Notes under the pieces: model-generated
Told to the model about the DNA's origin: nothing
What the model saw: the letters and a program-made list of their open reading frames with translations, nothing else
Databases searched by the model: none
Assembly: GCF_001458295.1 (NCBI RefSeq)
Contig: NZ_CYUD01000022.1
Span: 1 to 38,203 of the forward strand
Source: Ruegeria denitrificans
GTDB taxonomy: Bacteria; Pseudomonadota; Alphaproteobacteria; Rhodobacterales; Rhodobacteraceae
Length of the DNA: 38,203 nt
Direction: 5' to 3'
Part shown: in pieces, positions 7,815 to 16,130 of the stretch
Layout of the letters: every line of letters starts with the position of its first letter
Position numbering within the stretch: position 1 is the stretch's first letter
Translations under genes and position numbers: made by a program

Positions 7815-9023
7815 ATGACCAGAAAAGCGGTCTTACTCAGTGCCGGGATGGCCACGATGTCAGAGGGGGGCACGCCCTATGGGTTGTGTCAGGATGCAGC
7901 AATTGCCGTTGATGGGCCCAAGATCGTTTGGGTTGGTGCGCAACACGACGTACCGCCGGAACATATCGGTTGGCCGGTTGAGGATTTCGGAGCGCGTCTG
8001 ATTACCCCAGCGCTGATCGACGCGCATACCCATGTGGTGTTCGGCGGTAACCGCGCAGCCGAGTTCGAAATGAGACTGAACGGCGCTTCATACGAAGACA
8101 TCGCGCGCGCCGGGGGCGGTATCCTCTCCACAGTCAACGCCACGCGGTCCGCCAGTGAAGAAACGCTTTTGGCAAACGCGCTGCCCCGCGTGGATGCCCT
8201 GATTGCCGAGGGTGTCTGCACCATCGAGGTTAAATCGGGTTATGGGCTGGACACCGAAACCGAGATGAAGATGTTGCGCGTCGCCCGCCGGATCGGAGAA
8301 GCCCGCCCCGTTCGGATCAAAACCACTTTTCTGGGCGCGCATGCGGTGCCACCAAACTATGTCGGCCGACCTGATGACTATATCCGCGAAGTTTGCATCC
8401 CAACCCTGCGCACTGCCCATGCCGAGGGGCTGGTGGATGCGGTTGATGGGTTCTGTGAAGGGATCGCCTTTACTCCCGTGCAAATCGCGCAGGTCTTCGA
8501 TGTGGCGAAAGAGCTTGGCCTGCCGATAAAATTGCATGCCGAGCAATTGTCCAACCTGGGTGGGGCGCAACTGGCGGCCTCATATGGGGCCATGTCCGCG
8601 GATCATATCGAGTATCTGGATGCCGAAGGCGTGTCGGCCATGGCGAAGGCCGGAACCACGGCGGTGCTGTTGCCGGGTGCTTTCTACACGTTGCGGGAAA
8701 CGCAGGTGCCGCCTGTTGACTTGCTGCGCCGACATCAAGTGCCAATGGCCCTGGCGACCGATTGCAATCCCGGTTCCTCACCGCTGACCTCGCTCTTGTT
8801 GACCATGAATATGGGCTGCACGCTTTTCCGTCTGACGCCCGAAGAGGCGCTGGCCGGTGTCACCCGGAACGCCGCGCGCGCGTTGGGGATCACGGATGCG
8901 GGCACCCTGGCACCGGGGCAGAGGGCAGATCTGGCCATTTGGAATGTCAATCATCCGGCCGAGCTGGCTTATCGCGTTGGCTTCAACCCTCTTCACAAAC
9001 GTCTTTTCGGAGGGATCACATGA
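7815..9023 (+). CDS. hutI: Imidazolonepropionase
   Basis: HutI opens the ring of 4-imidazolone-5-propionate to give N-formimino-L-glutamate, step three of histidine breakdown. The 402-residue amidohydrolase has the metal motif DAHTHVVFGGNRAAEF (about 69-84), GGGILSTVNATR, VEVKSGYGLD and KLHAEQLSN. Near the end, ATDCNPGSSP carries the final metal aspartate. The ATG at 7815 gives the usual N-terminus; the purine-rich ggggag lies rather far upstream (about 16 bp), so initiation may be weak or the real start slightly different. The stop codon overlaps the hutH start (ATGA), so the two are translationally coupled. Confidence 0.94.
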   Translation: MTRKAVLLSAGMATMSEGGTPYGLCQDAAIAVDGPKIVWVGAQHDVPPEHIGWPVEDFGARLITPALIDAHTHVVFGGNRAAEFEMRLNGASYEDIARAGGGILSTVNATRSASEETLLANALPRVDALIAEGVCTIEVKSGYGLDTETEMKMLRVARRIGEARPVRIKTTFLGAHAVPPNYVGRPDDYIREVCIPTLRTAHAEGLVDAVDGFCEGIAFTPVQIAQVFDVAKELGLPIKLHAEQLSNLGGAQLAASYGAMSADHIEYLDAEGVSAMAKAGTTAVLLPGAFYTLRETQVPPVDLLRRHQVPMALATDCNPGSSPLTSLLLTMNMGCTLFRLTPEEALAGVTRNAARALGITDAGTLAPGQRADLAIWNVNHPAELAYRVGFNPLHKRLFGGIT

Positions 9024-10549
9024 CGTCTCTGACTTTGCAGCCCGGACAGGTTTCTTTGGCGCAATTGGCCGAGATCTACTGGGATCAACCTCCAGTGTCA
9101 TTGGACTCGTCCTGCAAGCCCGCGGTGGATGCGGCGGCGCAACGTATTCAGGCTGCAGCGCAGGGTGATGACGCGGTCTATGGCGTTAATACTGGTTTCG
9201 GTAAATTGGCCAGTCTCAAGATCGCGCCGCAGGACACCTCGACCTTGCAGCGCAACCTGATCCTAAGCCATTGTTGCGGTGTCGGCCCTGCCATACCGCG
9301 GAGGCTGACCCGGTTGATGATGACACTCAAGCTGTTGTCCTTCGGTCGCGGCGCTTCAGGCGTGCGGTGGGAGCTGATCGAGCTGTTGCAGCAGATGCTG
9401 GCTCGTGGGGTTACACCGGTGATCCCAGCACAGGGTTCGGTCGGTGCTTCGGGCGATCTTGCGCCGTTGGCACATATGACTGCGGTGGTCATAGGTGATG
9501 GTGAAGCCGAGGTGAACGGCATTGTTCTGCCGGGTGCAGACGCGCTGAAATCAGTAAATTTAGAGCCTATTCAGCTGGGCCCAAAGGAGGGGCTGGCTTT
9601 CATCAACGGTACGCAATTTTCAACGGCCTTTGCCTTGGCCGGGCTGTTCGAAGCCTGGCGCGCGGCCCAAAGCGCGTTGGTTGTTTCGGCCTTGTCGACC
9701 GATGCGATCATGGGGTCCACCGCACCCTTACGGCCTGAAATTCACACTTTGCGCGGCCATCGTGGTCAGACCGAGGCCGCCAGTGCCATGCGCGCCGTGC
9801 TGGACGGGTCGGAAATTCGGGAAAGTCACCGTGAGGGTGACACCCGCGTTCAGGATCCCTATTGCATCCGCTGCCAGCCGCAGGTCACGGGTGCAGCGAT
9901 GGATGTCTTGCGGCAGGCCGCCGCCACGCTTGAGGTTGAGGCCAACGCAGCCACCGACAATCCGTTGGTTCTGGCTGACGGGATCGTCTCGGGCGGGAAT
10001 TTCCATGCTGAACCTGTGGGGTTTGCGGCCGATATGATTGCGCTGGCTGTGTCCGAGATCGGTGCCATCGCGCAGCGCCGCATTGCTTTGATGGTGGATC
10101 CGACGCTTAGCTTTGATCTGCCGCCTTTCCTGACCCCTGATCCGGGGCTGAACTCGGGTCTGATGATCGCCGAAGTCACCACTGCCGCTTTGATGAGCGA
10201 GAATAAGCACCTCGCTAATCCCTGTGTCACGGACAGCACCCCCACTTCGGCCAATCAGGAGGATCACGTTTCGATGGCGGCCCATGGTGCGCGGCGCCTG
10301 ATCCGAATGGTCGAAAATTTGAACTACATTTTGGGCGTCGAACTGCTTTGCGCAGCACAAGGGATCGAGTTTCGCGCGCCGTTGGTCACCAGCGGTCCTT
10401 TGCAGCGGGTCATCGCGCGGCTGAGGGCTGACATTCCGGCCCTGACCGAGGATCGTTATCTGGCCCCAGAGTTGGAAGCCGCGAAACAACTGGTGGCAGA
10501 GGCATCGATCCTAAGGGCCGTTGGCACTCCATTGCCCGAGGTGGTGTGA
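9020..10549 (+). CDS. hutH: Histidine ammonia-lyase
   Basis: HutH removes ammonia from L-histidine to give trans-urocanate. The 509 residues include the Ala-Ser-Gly triad at 143-145 (GSVGASGDLAPLAHM), which cyclises into the MIO electrophile. VYGVNTGFGKL (Y54 nearby), FINGTQFS, and the NPLV and GNFHAEPVGF blocks typical of the family are also present. Its ATG at 9020 overlaps the hutI stop by four bases, and a ggaggga ribosome site sits just inside hutI. Length is normal for the family, and the MIO and flanking residues are all intact. It is followed without a gap by hutG. Confidence 0.97.
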   Translation: MTSLTLQPGQVSLAQLAEIYWDQPPVSLDSSCKPAVDAAAQRIQAAAQGDDAVYGVNTGFGKLASLKIAPQDTSTLQRNLILSHCCGVGPAIPRRLTRLMMTLKLLSFGRGASGVRWELIELLQQMLARGVTPVIPAQGSVGASGDLAPLAHMTAVVIGDGEAEVNGIVLPGADALKSVNLEPIQLGPKEGLAFINGTQFSTAFALAGLFEAWRAAQSALVVSALSTDAIMGSTAPLRPEIHTLRGHRGQTEAASAMRAVLDGSEIRESHREGDTRVQDPYCIRCQPQVTGAAMDVLRQAAATLEVEANAATDNPLVLADGIVSGGNFHAEPVGFAADMIALAVSEIGAIAQRRIALMVDPTLSFDLPPFLTPDPGLNSGLMIAEVTTAALMSENKHLANPCVTDSTPTSANQEDHVSMAAHGARRLIRMVENLNYILGVELLCAAQGIEFRAPLVTSGPLQRVIARLRADIPALTEDRYLAPELEAAKQLVAEASILRAVGTPLPEVV

Positions 10550-11346
10550 TGCAGGTGGTCAGTGTGCATCGCGGGGATGGCCCTATCGTATTGGGACAAC
10601 CGCATGGCGGGACGTACGTGCCGGACGATATCGCGACTCGTTTCAATAACACCGGACGCGCGTTGGCGGATACGGATTGGCACATAAACAGGCTCTACAC
10701 AGGGCTAATAGGTGGCGTGACGGTGGTTCAATCGCATGTTCATCGCTATGTCATCGACGCCAACCGCGATCCCGAAGGCCTTTCGCTTTACCCAGGGCAG
10801 AATACTACAACGCTGGTGCCGTTGACCGACTTCGATGGGCAGTCGATCTGGCAAAGCGGGCAGGAACCGTCAGAGGACGAGATCGGTCAGAGGCGCGAAA
10901 CCTTTCATGCACCCTATCATGCCGCGCTTACCGAAGAGTTGGAGCGCGTGCGGGCAATCCATGGCGTGGCTGTTCTGTTCGATTGCCACTCGATCCGTAG
11001 CCACATTCCGTTTCTGTTCGAGGGTACCTTGTTCGACATGAATATTGGGACCGATGGTGGCGTAACCTGCGCGTCGGGAATTGAGTCTATTGCGAATGAA
11101 TTTGCCACGTCATCGCCCTACAGCACCATTCTGAACGGGCGGTTCCGGGGCGGCTGGACGACTCGCCACTATGGCCGCCCGCACGAAGGGCTGCATGCCA
11201 TTCAGATGGAGCTGGCCCAGTCCACCTATCTGAGCGCGGAAAGCCCGCCGTGGCCCTACGACCCCGCCAAAGCCGACCGCCTGCGCCATTGGCTGCACGA
11301 TATTCTGGAAGCCATCCAAGACACTGCATTGGAGACGACGCCATGA
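10549..11346 (+). CDS. hutG: N-formylglutamate deformylase
   Basis: HutG hydrolyses N-formyl-L-glutamate to glutamate and formate, the last step of the pathway used here. The 265-residue protein has the amidohydrolase-type GQPHGGTYVPD near residue 16, HVHRYVIDANRDPEG, FDCHSIRSHIPFLFEG, and a final QMELAQSTYL. These are typical of the N-formylglutamate amidohydrolase family, not the arginase-like HutG that acts directly on formiminoglutamate. The hutH stop overlaps its ATG (TGATG at 10547-10551). A GTG three bases earlier is possible but less likely. Its presence agrees with hutF in the same locus. Confidence 0.93.
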   Translation: MQVVSVHRGDGPIVLGQPHGGTYVPDDIATRFNNTGRALADTDWHINRLYTGLIGGVTVVQSHVHRYVIDANRDPEGLSLYPGQNTTTLVPLTDFDGQSIWQSGQEPSEDEIGQRRETFHAPYHAALTEELERVRAIHGVAVLFDCHSIRSHIPFLFEGTLFDMNIGTDGGVTCASGIESIANEFATSSPYSTILNGRFRGGWTTRHYGRPHEGLHAIQMELAQSTYLSAESPPWPYDPAKADRLRHWLHDILEAIQDTALETTP

Positions 11347-13025
11347 CCGACCCTCGCAAGAACACGCGCGATATCTACCCGCCGATAGGAACAGAGTTGA
11401 ATGCTAAAAGCTGGCTGACCGAGGCACCCCTACGGATGCTGATGAACAACCTGCACCCGGATGTAGCCGAAAACCCGCATGAACTGGTGGTCTATGGTGG
11501 TATCGGCCGCGCCGCCCGCACCTGGAAAGATTTCGATACTATAGTTGACGGTTTGAAGGATCTGGAAGACGACGAAACCCTTATCGTTCAATCCGGCAAG
11601 CCGGTGGCCATTGTGCGGACGCACAAGGACGCGCCCCGCGTGCTGATCGCCAATTCCAACCTCGTGCCCCATTGGGCAACCTGGGATCACTTCAACGAGC
11701 TCGATAAGAAGGGTCTAATGATGTACGGCCAAATGACGGCTGGATCGTGGATCTATATCGGCACACAAGGCATCGTTCAGGGCACGTATGAGACCTTTGC
11801 CGAGGCTGGACGTCAACACTATGGCGGCGATTTGACCGGCAAGTGGATACTGACCGGCGGTCTGGGGGGAATGGGGGGCGCGCAACCGCTGGCCGCTGTT
11901 TTTGCCGGTGCCTGCTGCCTGGCAGTCGAATGCAACCCGGACAGTATCGATTTTCGCCTGCGCACCAAATACCTCGATGAAAAAGCCGAGACCCTGGACG
12001 AAGCGTTGGAGATGATCGACCGCTGGACCAAAGCGGGCGAGGCGAAATCTGTTGGGCTGCTGGGCAACGCGGCCGAGGTGTTCCCCGAGATCTACCGCCG
12101 CATGTCCGCGGGCGGAATGCGCCCGGATATCGTCACCGATCAGACCAGCGCGCATGATCCGATCAACGGGTATCTCCCGATAGGGTGGTCCATGGGACAG
12201 TGGCGGGAAAAGCGCGAAACAGACCCTAAATGGGTTGAAAAGGCTGCACGTTCATCAATGAAACAGCATGTGGCAGCCATGGTCGATTTCTGGAACGCGG
12301 ATGTCCCGACGCTGGATTACGGCAACAACATCCGGCAGGTGGCGCAGGATGAGGGGCTGGAAAACGCCTTTGCTTTCCCTGGTTTCGTTCCTGCCTACAT
12401 CCGTCCGCTGTTCTGCAAGGGGATCGGCCCGTTCCGGTGGTGTGCTTTGTCGGGTGACCCCGAGGATATCTACAAGACTGACGCCAAGATGAAGGAGCTG
12501 TTCCCCGAAAACGAGCACCTCCATCGCTGGCTTGATATGGCGCAGGAACGGATTGCGTTTCAGGGGCTGCCGGCGCGAATTTGTTGGATCGGGCTGGGTG
12601 ATCGGCACCGCGCCGGGCTGGCGTTCAATGAGATGGTCGCCAATGGCGAGTTGAAGGCGCCGGTTGTGATTGGTCGCGATCATCTGGATTCGGGTTCAGT
12701 TGCCAGCCCGAACCGTGAAACCGAGGCGATGCTGGACGGATCCGATGCTGTAAGTGACTGGCCACTGCTGAATGCGCTAATCAATACAGCCAGCGGTGCA
12801 ACCTGGGTGTCTCTGCATCACGGCGGCGGGGTTGGAATGGGGTTCAGCCAGCATGCGGGGGTGGTGATTTGTGCCGACGGCACCGAGGACGCGGCCAGAC
12901 GGTTGGAGCGGGTGCTGTGGAACGATCCGGCCTCGGGCGTGTGGCGGCATGCGGATGCGGGGTATGACGTCGCTAAGGACTGCGCCCGCACCCATGGGCT
13001 GCGGCTGCCCGGCATTCTGGGGTAA
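11343..13025 (+). CDS. hutU: Urocanate hydratase
   Basis: HutU adds water to urocanate to form imidazolonepropionate, using NAD+ as an electrophile. The 560-residue protein has YGGIGRAARTW, the NAD-binding ILTGGLGGMGGAQP (about 169-182), DQTSAHDPINGYLP and YGNNIRQVA. CKGIGPFRWCALSGDPEDI contains the active-site cysteine region. Its ATG overlaps the hutG stop (ATGA), making it the last of four coupled rightward genes. Gene order I-H-G-U differs from the catalytic order. No histidine or urocanate transporter is encoded in the locus, so uptake must be supplied elsewhere. Confidence 0.97.
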   Translation: MTDPRKNTRDIYPPIGTELNAKSWLTEAPLRMLMNNLHPDVAENPHELVVYGGIGRAARTWKDFDTIVDGLKDLEDDETLIVQSGKPVAIVRTHKDAPRVLIANSNLVPHWATWDHFNELDKKGLMMYGQMTAGSWIYIGTQGIVQGTYETFAEAGRQHYGGDLTGKWILTGGLGGMGGAQPLAAVFAGACCLAVECNPDSIDFRLRTKYLDEKAETLDEALEMIDRWTKAGEAKSVGLLGNAAEVFPEIYRRMSAGGMRPDIVTDQTSAHDPINGYLPIGWSMGQWREKRETDPKWVEKAARSSMKQHVAAMVDFWNADVPTLDYGNNIRQVAQDEGLENAFAFPGFVPAYIRPLFCKGIGPFRWCALSGDPEDIYKTDAKMKELFPENEHLHRWLDMAQERIAFQGLPARICWIGLGDRHRAGLAFNEMVANGELKAPVVIGRDHLDSGSVASPNRETEAMLDGSDAVSDWPLLNALINTASGATWVSLHHGGGVGMGFSQHAGVVICADGTEDAARRLERVLWNDPASGVWRHADAGYDVAKDCARTHGLRLPGILG

Positions 13026-13055
13026 ACACGTCAACTGTCTCTGGTGAATTGACGG

Positions 13056-13076
13056 CCTCTGCGCTATGCGCAGAGG
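13056..13076. other. Perfect 9-bp hairpin between hutU and serB
   Basis: cctctgcgc (13056-13064) pairs perfectly with gcgcagagg (13068-13076) around a tat triplet. There is no T tract, so it is not a classical terminator. It lies 31 bp past hutU and ends about 8 bp before the serB ribosome-binding site. It could stabilise the hut 3' end, limit read-through, or act on serB translation. Confidence 0.6.
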
Positions 13077-13095
13077 AGCCTGCAGGAGATCGATG

Positions 13096-13977
13096 ATGTA
13101 CGTAGCCACTTTGTTGACCAACCCGAACACACCAAAGCTCGAGCAGGCTCTGGTTGAGGCGCTGTGCAATGCGTGGGGTGGGGACGATCTGGTTTGGCTC
13201 AGCGAAGATGAGGCGGCGCAATTCACGTTTCCCGAGCTGCCCGACAATCAATGGGATGTCTGGGCCGAACTGCAGTTGCTCGAGGTTGACCTGATCGTGC
13301 AGCCGTTCGGGAAACGCCGCAAGTTAATGCTGCTGGCCGATATGGACAGCACCATGATCCAGCAGGAATGCATCGACGAGTTGGCTGATGAGGCAGGGGT
13401 TGGAGATCGGGTCAAAGACATAACCGCGCGGGCCATGAATGGTGAGTTGGATTTCGAAGGCGCACTGATTGAACGGGTCGGCCTGCTAAAGGGTCTGGAT
13501 GAAGCGGTAATCGACAAGGTTCTGAACGAACGCATCACGCTGATGCCGGGCGGCAAGGAACTGGTTGCTACGATGCGCCTGAATGGGGGCTATGCGGCGC
13601 TGGTGTCGGGTGGGTTCACGGCCTTTACCGCCAGAGTGGCCGAACTGTTGGGCTTTGACGAAAACCGCGCCAATAAGTTGCTGGCCGAAGGTGGCAGGCT
13701 GACCGGAGATGTGCAGCACCCGATACTGGGCAAACAGGCCAAGGTGGATGCGCTGGCGCAAATCACCAAACGGCTGGGCCTGTCTGAGGCGGACGTAATG
13801 GCTGTGGGCGACGGCGCCAATGATCTGGGCATGTTGAGCCGGGCCGGAACCGGTGTGGCGCTGCACGCCAAGCCGTCGGTTGCGGCTAAATGTGATATCC
13901 GGATCAATTACGGTGATCTGACAGCTCTGTTGTTTCTTCAGGGATATTCAAGGGACGAATTTGTCGAACAAGAGTGA
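13096..13977 (+). CDS. serB: Phosphoserine phosphatase
   Basis: SerB removes phosphate from O-phospho-L-serine, the final step of serine synthesis, and so completes the set with serC and serA. The 293-residue HAD-family enzyme has an N-terminal ACT-like part (about 1-75) and motif I LADMDSTMI with the nucleophile aspartate near residue 83. Motif II is ALVSGGFTAF, followed by the lysine region KQAKVDAL and motif III AVGDGANDLGML. Two adjacent ATGs (13093, 13096) follow aggag at 13084-13088; the second has the better spacing. It is separated from the other ser genes by the hut locus. A hairpin just upstream may affect its expression. Confidence 0.94.
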   Translation: MYVATLLTNPNTPKLEQALVEALCNAWGGDDLVWLSEDEAAQFTFPELPDNQWDVWAELQLLEVDLIVQPFGKRRKLMLLADMDSTMIQQECIDELADEAGVGDRVKDITARAMNGELDFEGALIERVGLLKGLDEAVIDKVLNERITLMPGGKELVATMRLNGGYAALVSGGFTAFTARVAELLGFDENRANKLLAEGGRLTGDVQHPILGKQAKVDALAQITKRLGLSEADVMAVGDGANDLGMLSRAGTGVALHAKPSVAAKCDIRINYGDLTALLFLQGYSRDEFVEQE

Positions 13978-13989
13978 AAATCAGGCTGA

Positions 13990-14015
13990 AGGCGTGGCAA
14001 CCACTTGTTGCCCTA
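13990..14015. terminator. Weak hairpin between convergent serB and sulfotransferase genes
   Basis: aagg/cctt outer and ggcaa (13996-14000)/ttgcc (14008-14012) inner pairs surround a seven-base loop, with a short internal mismatch. It lies between two converging stop codons. The T tract is poor, so terminator activity is only a possibility. Confidence 0.3.
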
Positions 14016-14020
14016 CCTTT

Positions 14021-14848
14021 CTAGCGCCGTCTGACAGAGTACATTTTTTGCAACGCATCCGCATCCCAATATTGTTTAAGATCTTCCTTTGTATAGCCAA
14101 GCTTGATCGCCAGTTCGAAGACTGCATCCAGCAACTTCTGGTCCGTGGCATCAATTTTTGTGCGAAGAATCTTTTGGGATTTGTCCACCGGGGCCGACGT
14201 CGTATCGTAGTCAACTGTACCGGCAAAATCTGATAGAAAGGAAGTCAGTTTTGGAGCTTCTGGATTATAGAGGTCTTCAAAACGATAAAGTCCGATAAAC
14301 CCTTCACGTTGATGTTGTTCCAGTGCGAATTGGTTTATTTCCAGCCAGTTGAACAGATTTTTCTCGAACGGTGTAAATTTCGCGGCATTCTTCGCGACCT
14401 CTTTAAAATGCACTGCCGGGTCCTCGGGATGGATTGCGGCAACTTTCTCGGTTCGCCTTCCACGCGGAACTGCGGGAACAAAGATACCATGCGTGGCATG
14501 TGACGAAGCTGTTTCGAACGGGTTTCGAACGAGATGGGCGAATTTAAGTTCTTTTTCAAATCGAGACGCGAAATAGGGTAGCCATGCATAACAAGGCCAG
14601 CCGACGTCGATATATGATGTCCCACTGGCCAGCAGATCCTCAATCTCTATGAGTTTTCGTTGGATTGGGACGTGTTTCCCTAATACTCCAAAAATATTTC
14701 GTGGTCGGCGAAAGACCTGGCGTGAAAAATAGTTTGGGCCAAGAGGCTCATGCTCGACAACGGTTTCAGGTAAGTGGGTTTGGAGAACGGATGCAATATT
14801 CTGAGTAGAAGTACGGCCGGTTGAAAGAAGGAAGCGGACATTCGCCAT
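14021..14848 (-). CDS. Sulfotransferase-family protein
   Basis: This 275-residue protein has the two PAPS-binding signatures of sulfotransferases. The 5'-phosphosulfate loop is LSTGRTSTQ (9-17) and the 3'-phosphate segment is LVRNPFETASSH (106-117), with R108 and serines at 115-116. It would transfer sulfate from PAPS to a hydroxyl or amine; the acceptor is unknown. There is no signal peptide. A ribosome site agga lies before the ATG at 14848. Its base composition is clearly more AT-rich than the flanking genes, and no sulfation or polysaccharide genes are adjacent, which suggests horizontal acquisition. The family call is firm; the role is unknown. Confidence 0.8.
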   Translation of the reverse strand: MANVRFLLSTGRTSTQNIASVLQTHLPETVVEHEPLGPNYFSRQVFRRPRNIFGVLGKHVPIQRKLIEIEDLLASGTSYIDVGWPCYAWLPYFASRFEKELKFAHLVRNPFETASSHATHGIFVPAVPRGRRTEKVAAIHPEDPAVHFKEVAKNAAKFTPFEKNLFNWLEINQFALEQHQREGFIGLYRFEDLYNPEAPKLTSFLSDFAGTVDYDTTSAPVDKSQKILRTKIDATDQKLLDAVFELAIKLGYTKEDLKQYWDADALQKMYSVRRR

Positions 14849-15011
14849 ATTGAATCCTGTCTACGTTTTGGCGACGAAAATGGCCTTCTAACATAGGAAA
14901 TGCAACCAGCCAAAGGCATCCGTTTGGGCTGGTGCACGAAACAGGCTTGTTGTCTGTTGCACTGGAAGGATCGGAAGTCAGGGCTGATGGGAATTTTTGA
15001 TCTTCCCTTTA

Positions 15012-15029
15012 TTTAACAATAATGTTAAA
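15012..15029. promoter_or_regulatory. ArsR-type operator immediately upstream of the arsR-like gene
   Basis: A perfect 7-bp inverted repeat, tttaaca (15012-15018) and tgttaaa (15023-15029), is separated by four bases and ends two bases before the ATG at 15032. AT-rich palindromes of this sort are typical ArsR-family operators. The position would block both promoter escape and access to the translation start. Autoregulation is inferred. Confidence 0.55.
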
Positions 15030-15031
15030 CA

Positions 15032-15367
15032 ATGGCTATGAACACGCTTCTGACCGCATTCTCGGCTTTGTCCGATGCCACCCGATTCTCGATCGTCGAG
15101 CAGCTGATGCAGGACGGAGAGTTACCCGCCGGTGATCTGATCGAAGGGCGTGGCATGTCCGGGGCTGCGATCTCGCGCCATCTGAAGGTGTTGCGTGCTG
15201 CCGGGCTGGTGCAGCAGCGGGTGCAGGGCAGCCAGCGCATGTATTCCATCCAGACCGCGGGGCTGCGGGCCATCGCGGAATGGACTATCTCGAAACGGCA
15301 ATTCTGGGAAAACAGCCTCGACCGTTTGAACGATTTGATTGAAAGGGAGAATTCATGGCCGAACTGA
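15032..15367 (+). CDS. ArsR-family winged-helix transcriptional regulator
   Basis: A 111-residue ArsR/SmtB-type repressor. The opening ALSDATRFSIVEQL is the family's first-helix signature, and the recognition helix lies in GMSGAAISRHLKVLRAAGLV (about 42-61), with a wing after it (VQGSQRMYSI). No cysteine pair for metal sensing is visible, so it belongs to the metal-independent group that often accompanies AHSA1 proteins. The first ATG at 15032 or the second at 15038 could be used; neither has a strong Shine-Dalgarno. Its end overlaps the next gene by 13 bp, so the two are probably translationally coupled. Confidence 0.88.
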   Translation: MAMNTLLTAFSALSDATRFSIVEQLMQDGELPAGDLIEGRGMSGAAISRHLKVLRAAGLVQQRVQGSQRMYSIQTAGLRAIAEWTISKRQFWENSLDRLNDLIERENSWPN

Positions 15368-15780
15368 AACTGGAACGCGCGTTCCCTACATCCCAAGAAA
15401 ACCTGTTCGCCTGGATCAGCGATGGCGCAAAGCTGTTGCAATGGTGGGGTCCCGAGGGGATGCATGTGCCCGAACATGATCTGGATTTTTCACGCCTTGG
15501 GCCGTGGCATTCGGTCATGGTGAATGCCGAAGGGCAGCGATACAAAGTATCCGGGCAGGTCACTCATGTGGACCCGCCGAATTCCGTGGGCTTTACCTGG
15601 GGTTGGCATGATGATCAGGATCAACGCGGTGCAGAAAGTCATGTGACCCTGACCGTCTCGGCGACGGAATCCGGCGCAAAGCTGGTTCTTGACCACCGCG
15701 AACTGGCCGATGCCGAGGTTGCAACAAACCATAATCAGGGCTGGACCTCGTCACTGCGCAAGTTGGAAGCTCAGTTCTAA
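15355..15780 (+). CDS. SRPBCC/AHSA1-domain protein
   Basis: The 141-residue protein begins ERAFPTSQENLFAWISD and continues with LLQWWGPEGMHVP, the usual start of AHSA1 (activator of Hsp90 ATPase homologue) domains in the START/Bet v1-like superfamily. It ends with the common NHNQGWTSSLRKLE helix. These small single-domain proteins bind hydrophobic ligands; the ligand is unknown. A ribosome site gaaagggag lies inside the preceding arsR-like gene, which it overlaps. ArsR plus AHSA1 is a frequent two-gene unit in which the regulator controls the ligand-binding protein. Family assignment is good, function open. Confidence 0.85.
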   Translation: MAELKLERAFPTSQENLFAWISDGAKLLQWWGPEGMHVPEHDLDFSRLGPWHSVMVNAEGQRYKVSGQVTHVDPPNSVGFTWGWHDDQDQRGAESHVTLTVSATESGAKLVLDHRELADAEVATNHNQGWTSSLRKLEAQF

Positions 15781-15804
15781 AAAACTTTTCAGGGAGGAAG
15801 AAAA

Positions 15805-16125
15805 ATGCCTCAATTCTTGTTTGTCTATCATGGCGGCCACACCCCGACTGATCCCGCCGAAATCGAAGCGACCATGGCTGCTTGGGGCGCATGGTTCCAG
15901 AATATGGGCGACGCGCTGGATATCCCCGGCAATCCTGTGGGCCAATCCTATACAGTCAGCGACAGCGGGGTTGTAGACAATGGCGGTGCAAACCCGGCTT
16001 CGGGGTTCACGGTCATCAAGGCCGACAGCATCGACGTCGCCACCGAGATGGCCAAAGGCTGCCCCATGGTCGTCAACGGTTCAGGCTCGGTCGAAGTGGC
16101 CGAGATACATCCGATCGAGATGTGA
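15805..16125 (+). CDS. YCII-like small protein
   Basis: A 106-residue protein with MPQFLFVYHGG at the start, a MAAWGAWFQNMGDAL helix, GFTVIKADSIDVATEMAKGCP and a final VEVAEIHPIEM. This pattern matches the YCII-related (DGPF-like) ferredoxin-fold family. A ribosome site gggagg stands at 15791-15796, and the gene starts 24 bp after the AHSA1 gene, so it is the third member of the ArsR-led operon. The arrangement ArsR / AHSA1 / YCII recurs in proteobacteria, but the reaction is not established. No signal peptide, so cytoplasmic. Confidence 0.75.
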   Translation: MPQFLFVYHGGHTPTDPAEIEATMAAWGAWFQNMGDALDIPGNPVGQSYTVSDSGVVDNGGANPASGFTVIKADSIDVATEMAKGCPMVVNGSGSVEVAEIHPIEM

Positions 16126-16130
16126 TGGCC

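Noticed and set aside
9728..10489. 253-codon minus-strand frame opposite hutH
   Set aside because: A shadow of a well-supported gene in high-GC DNA.
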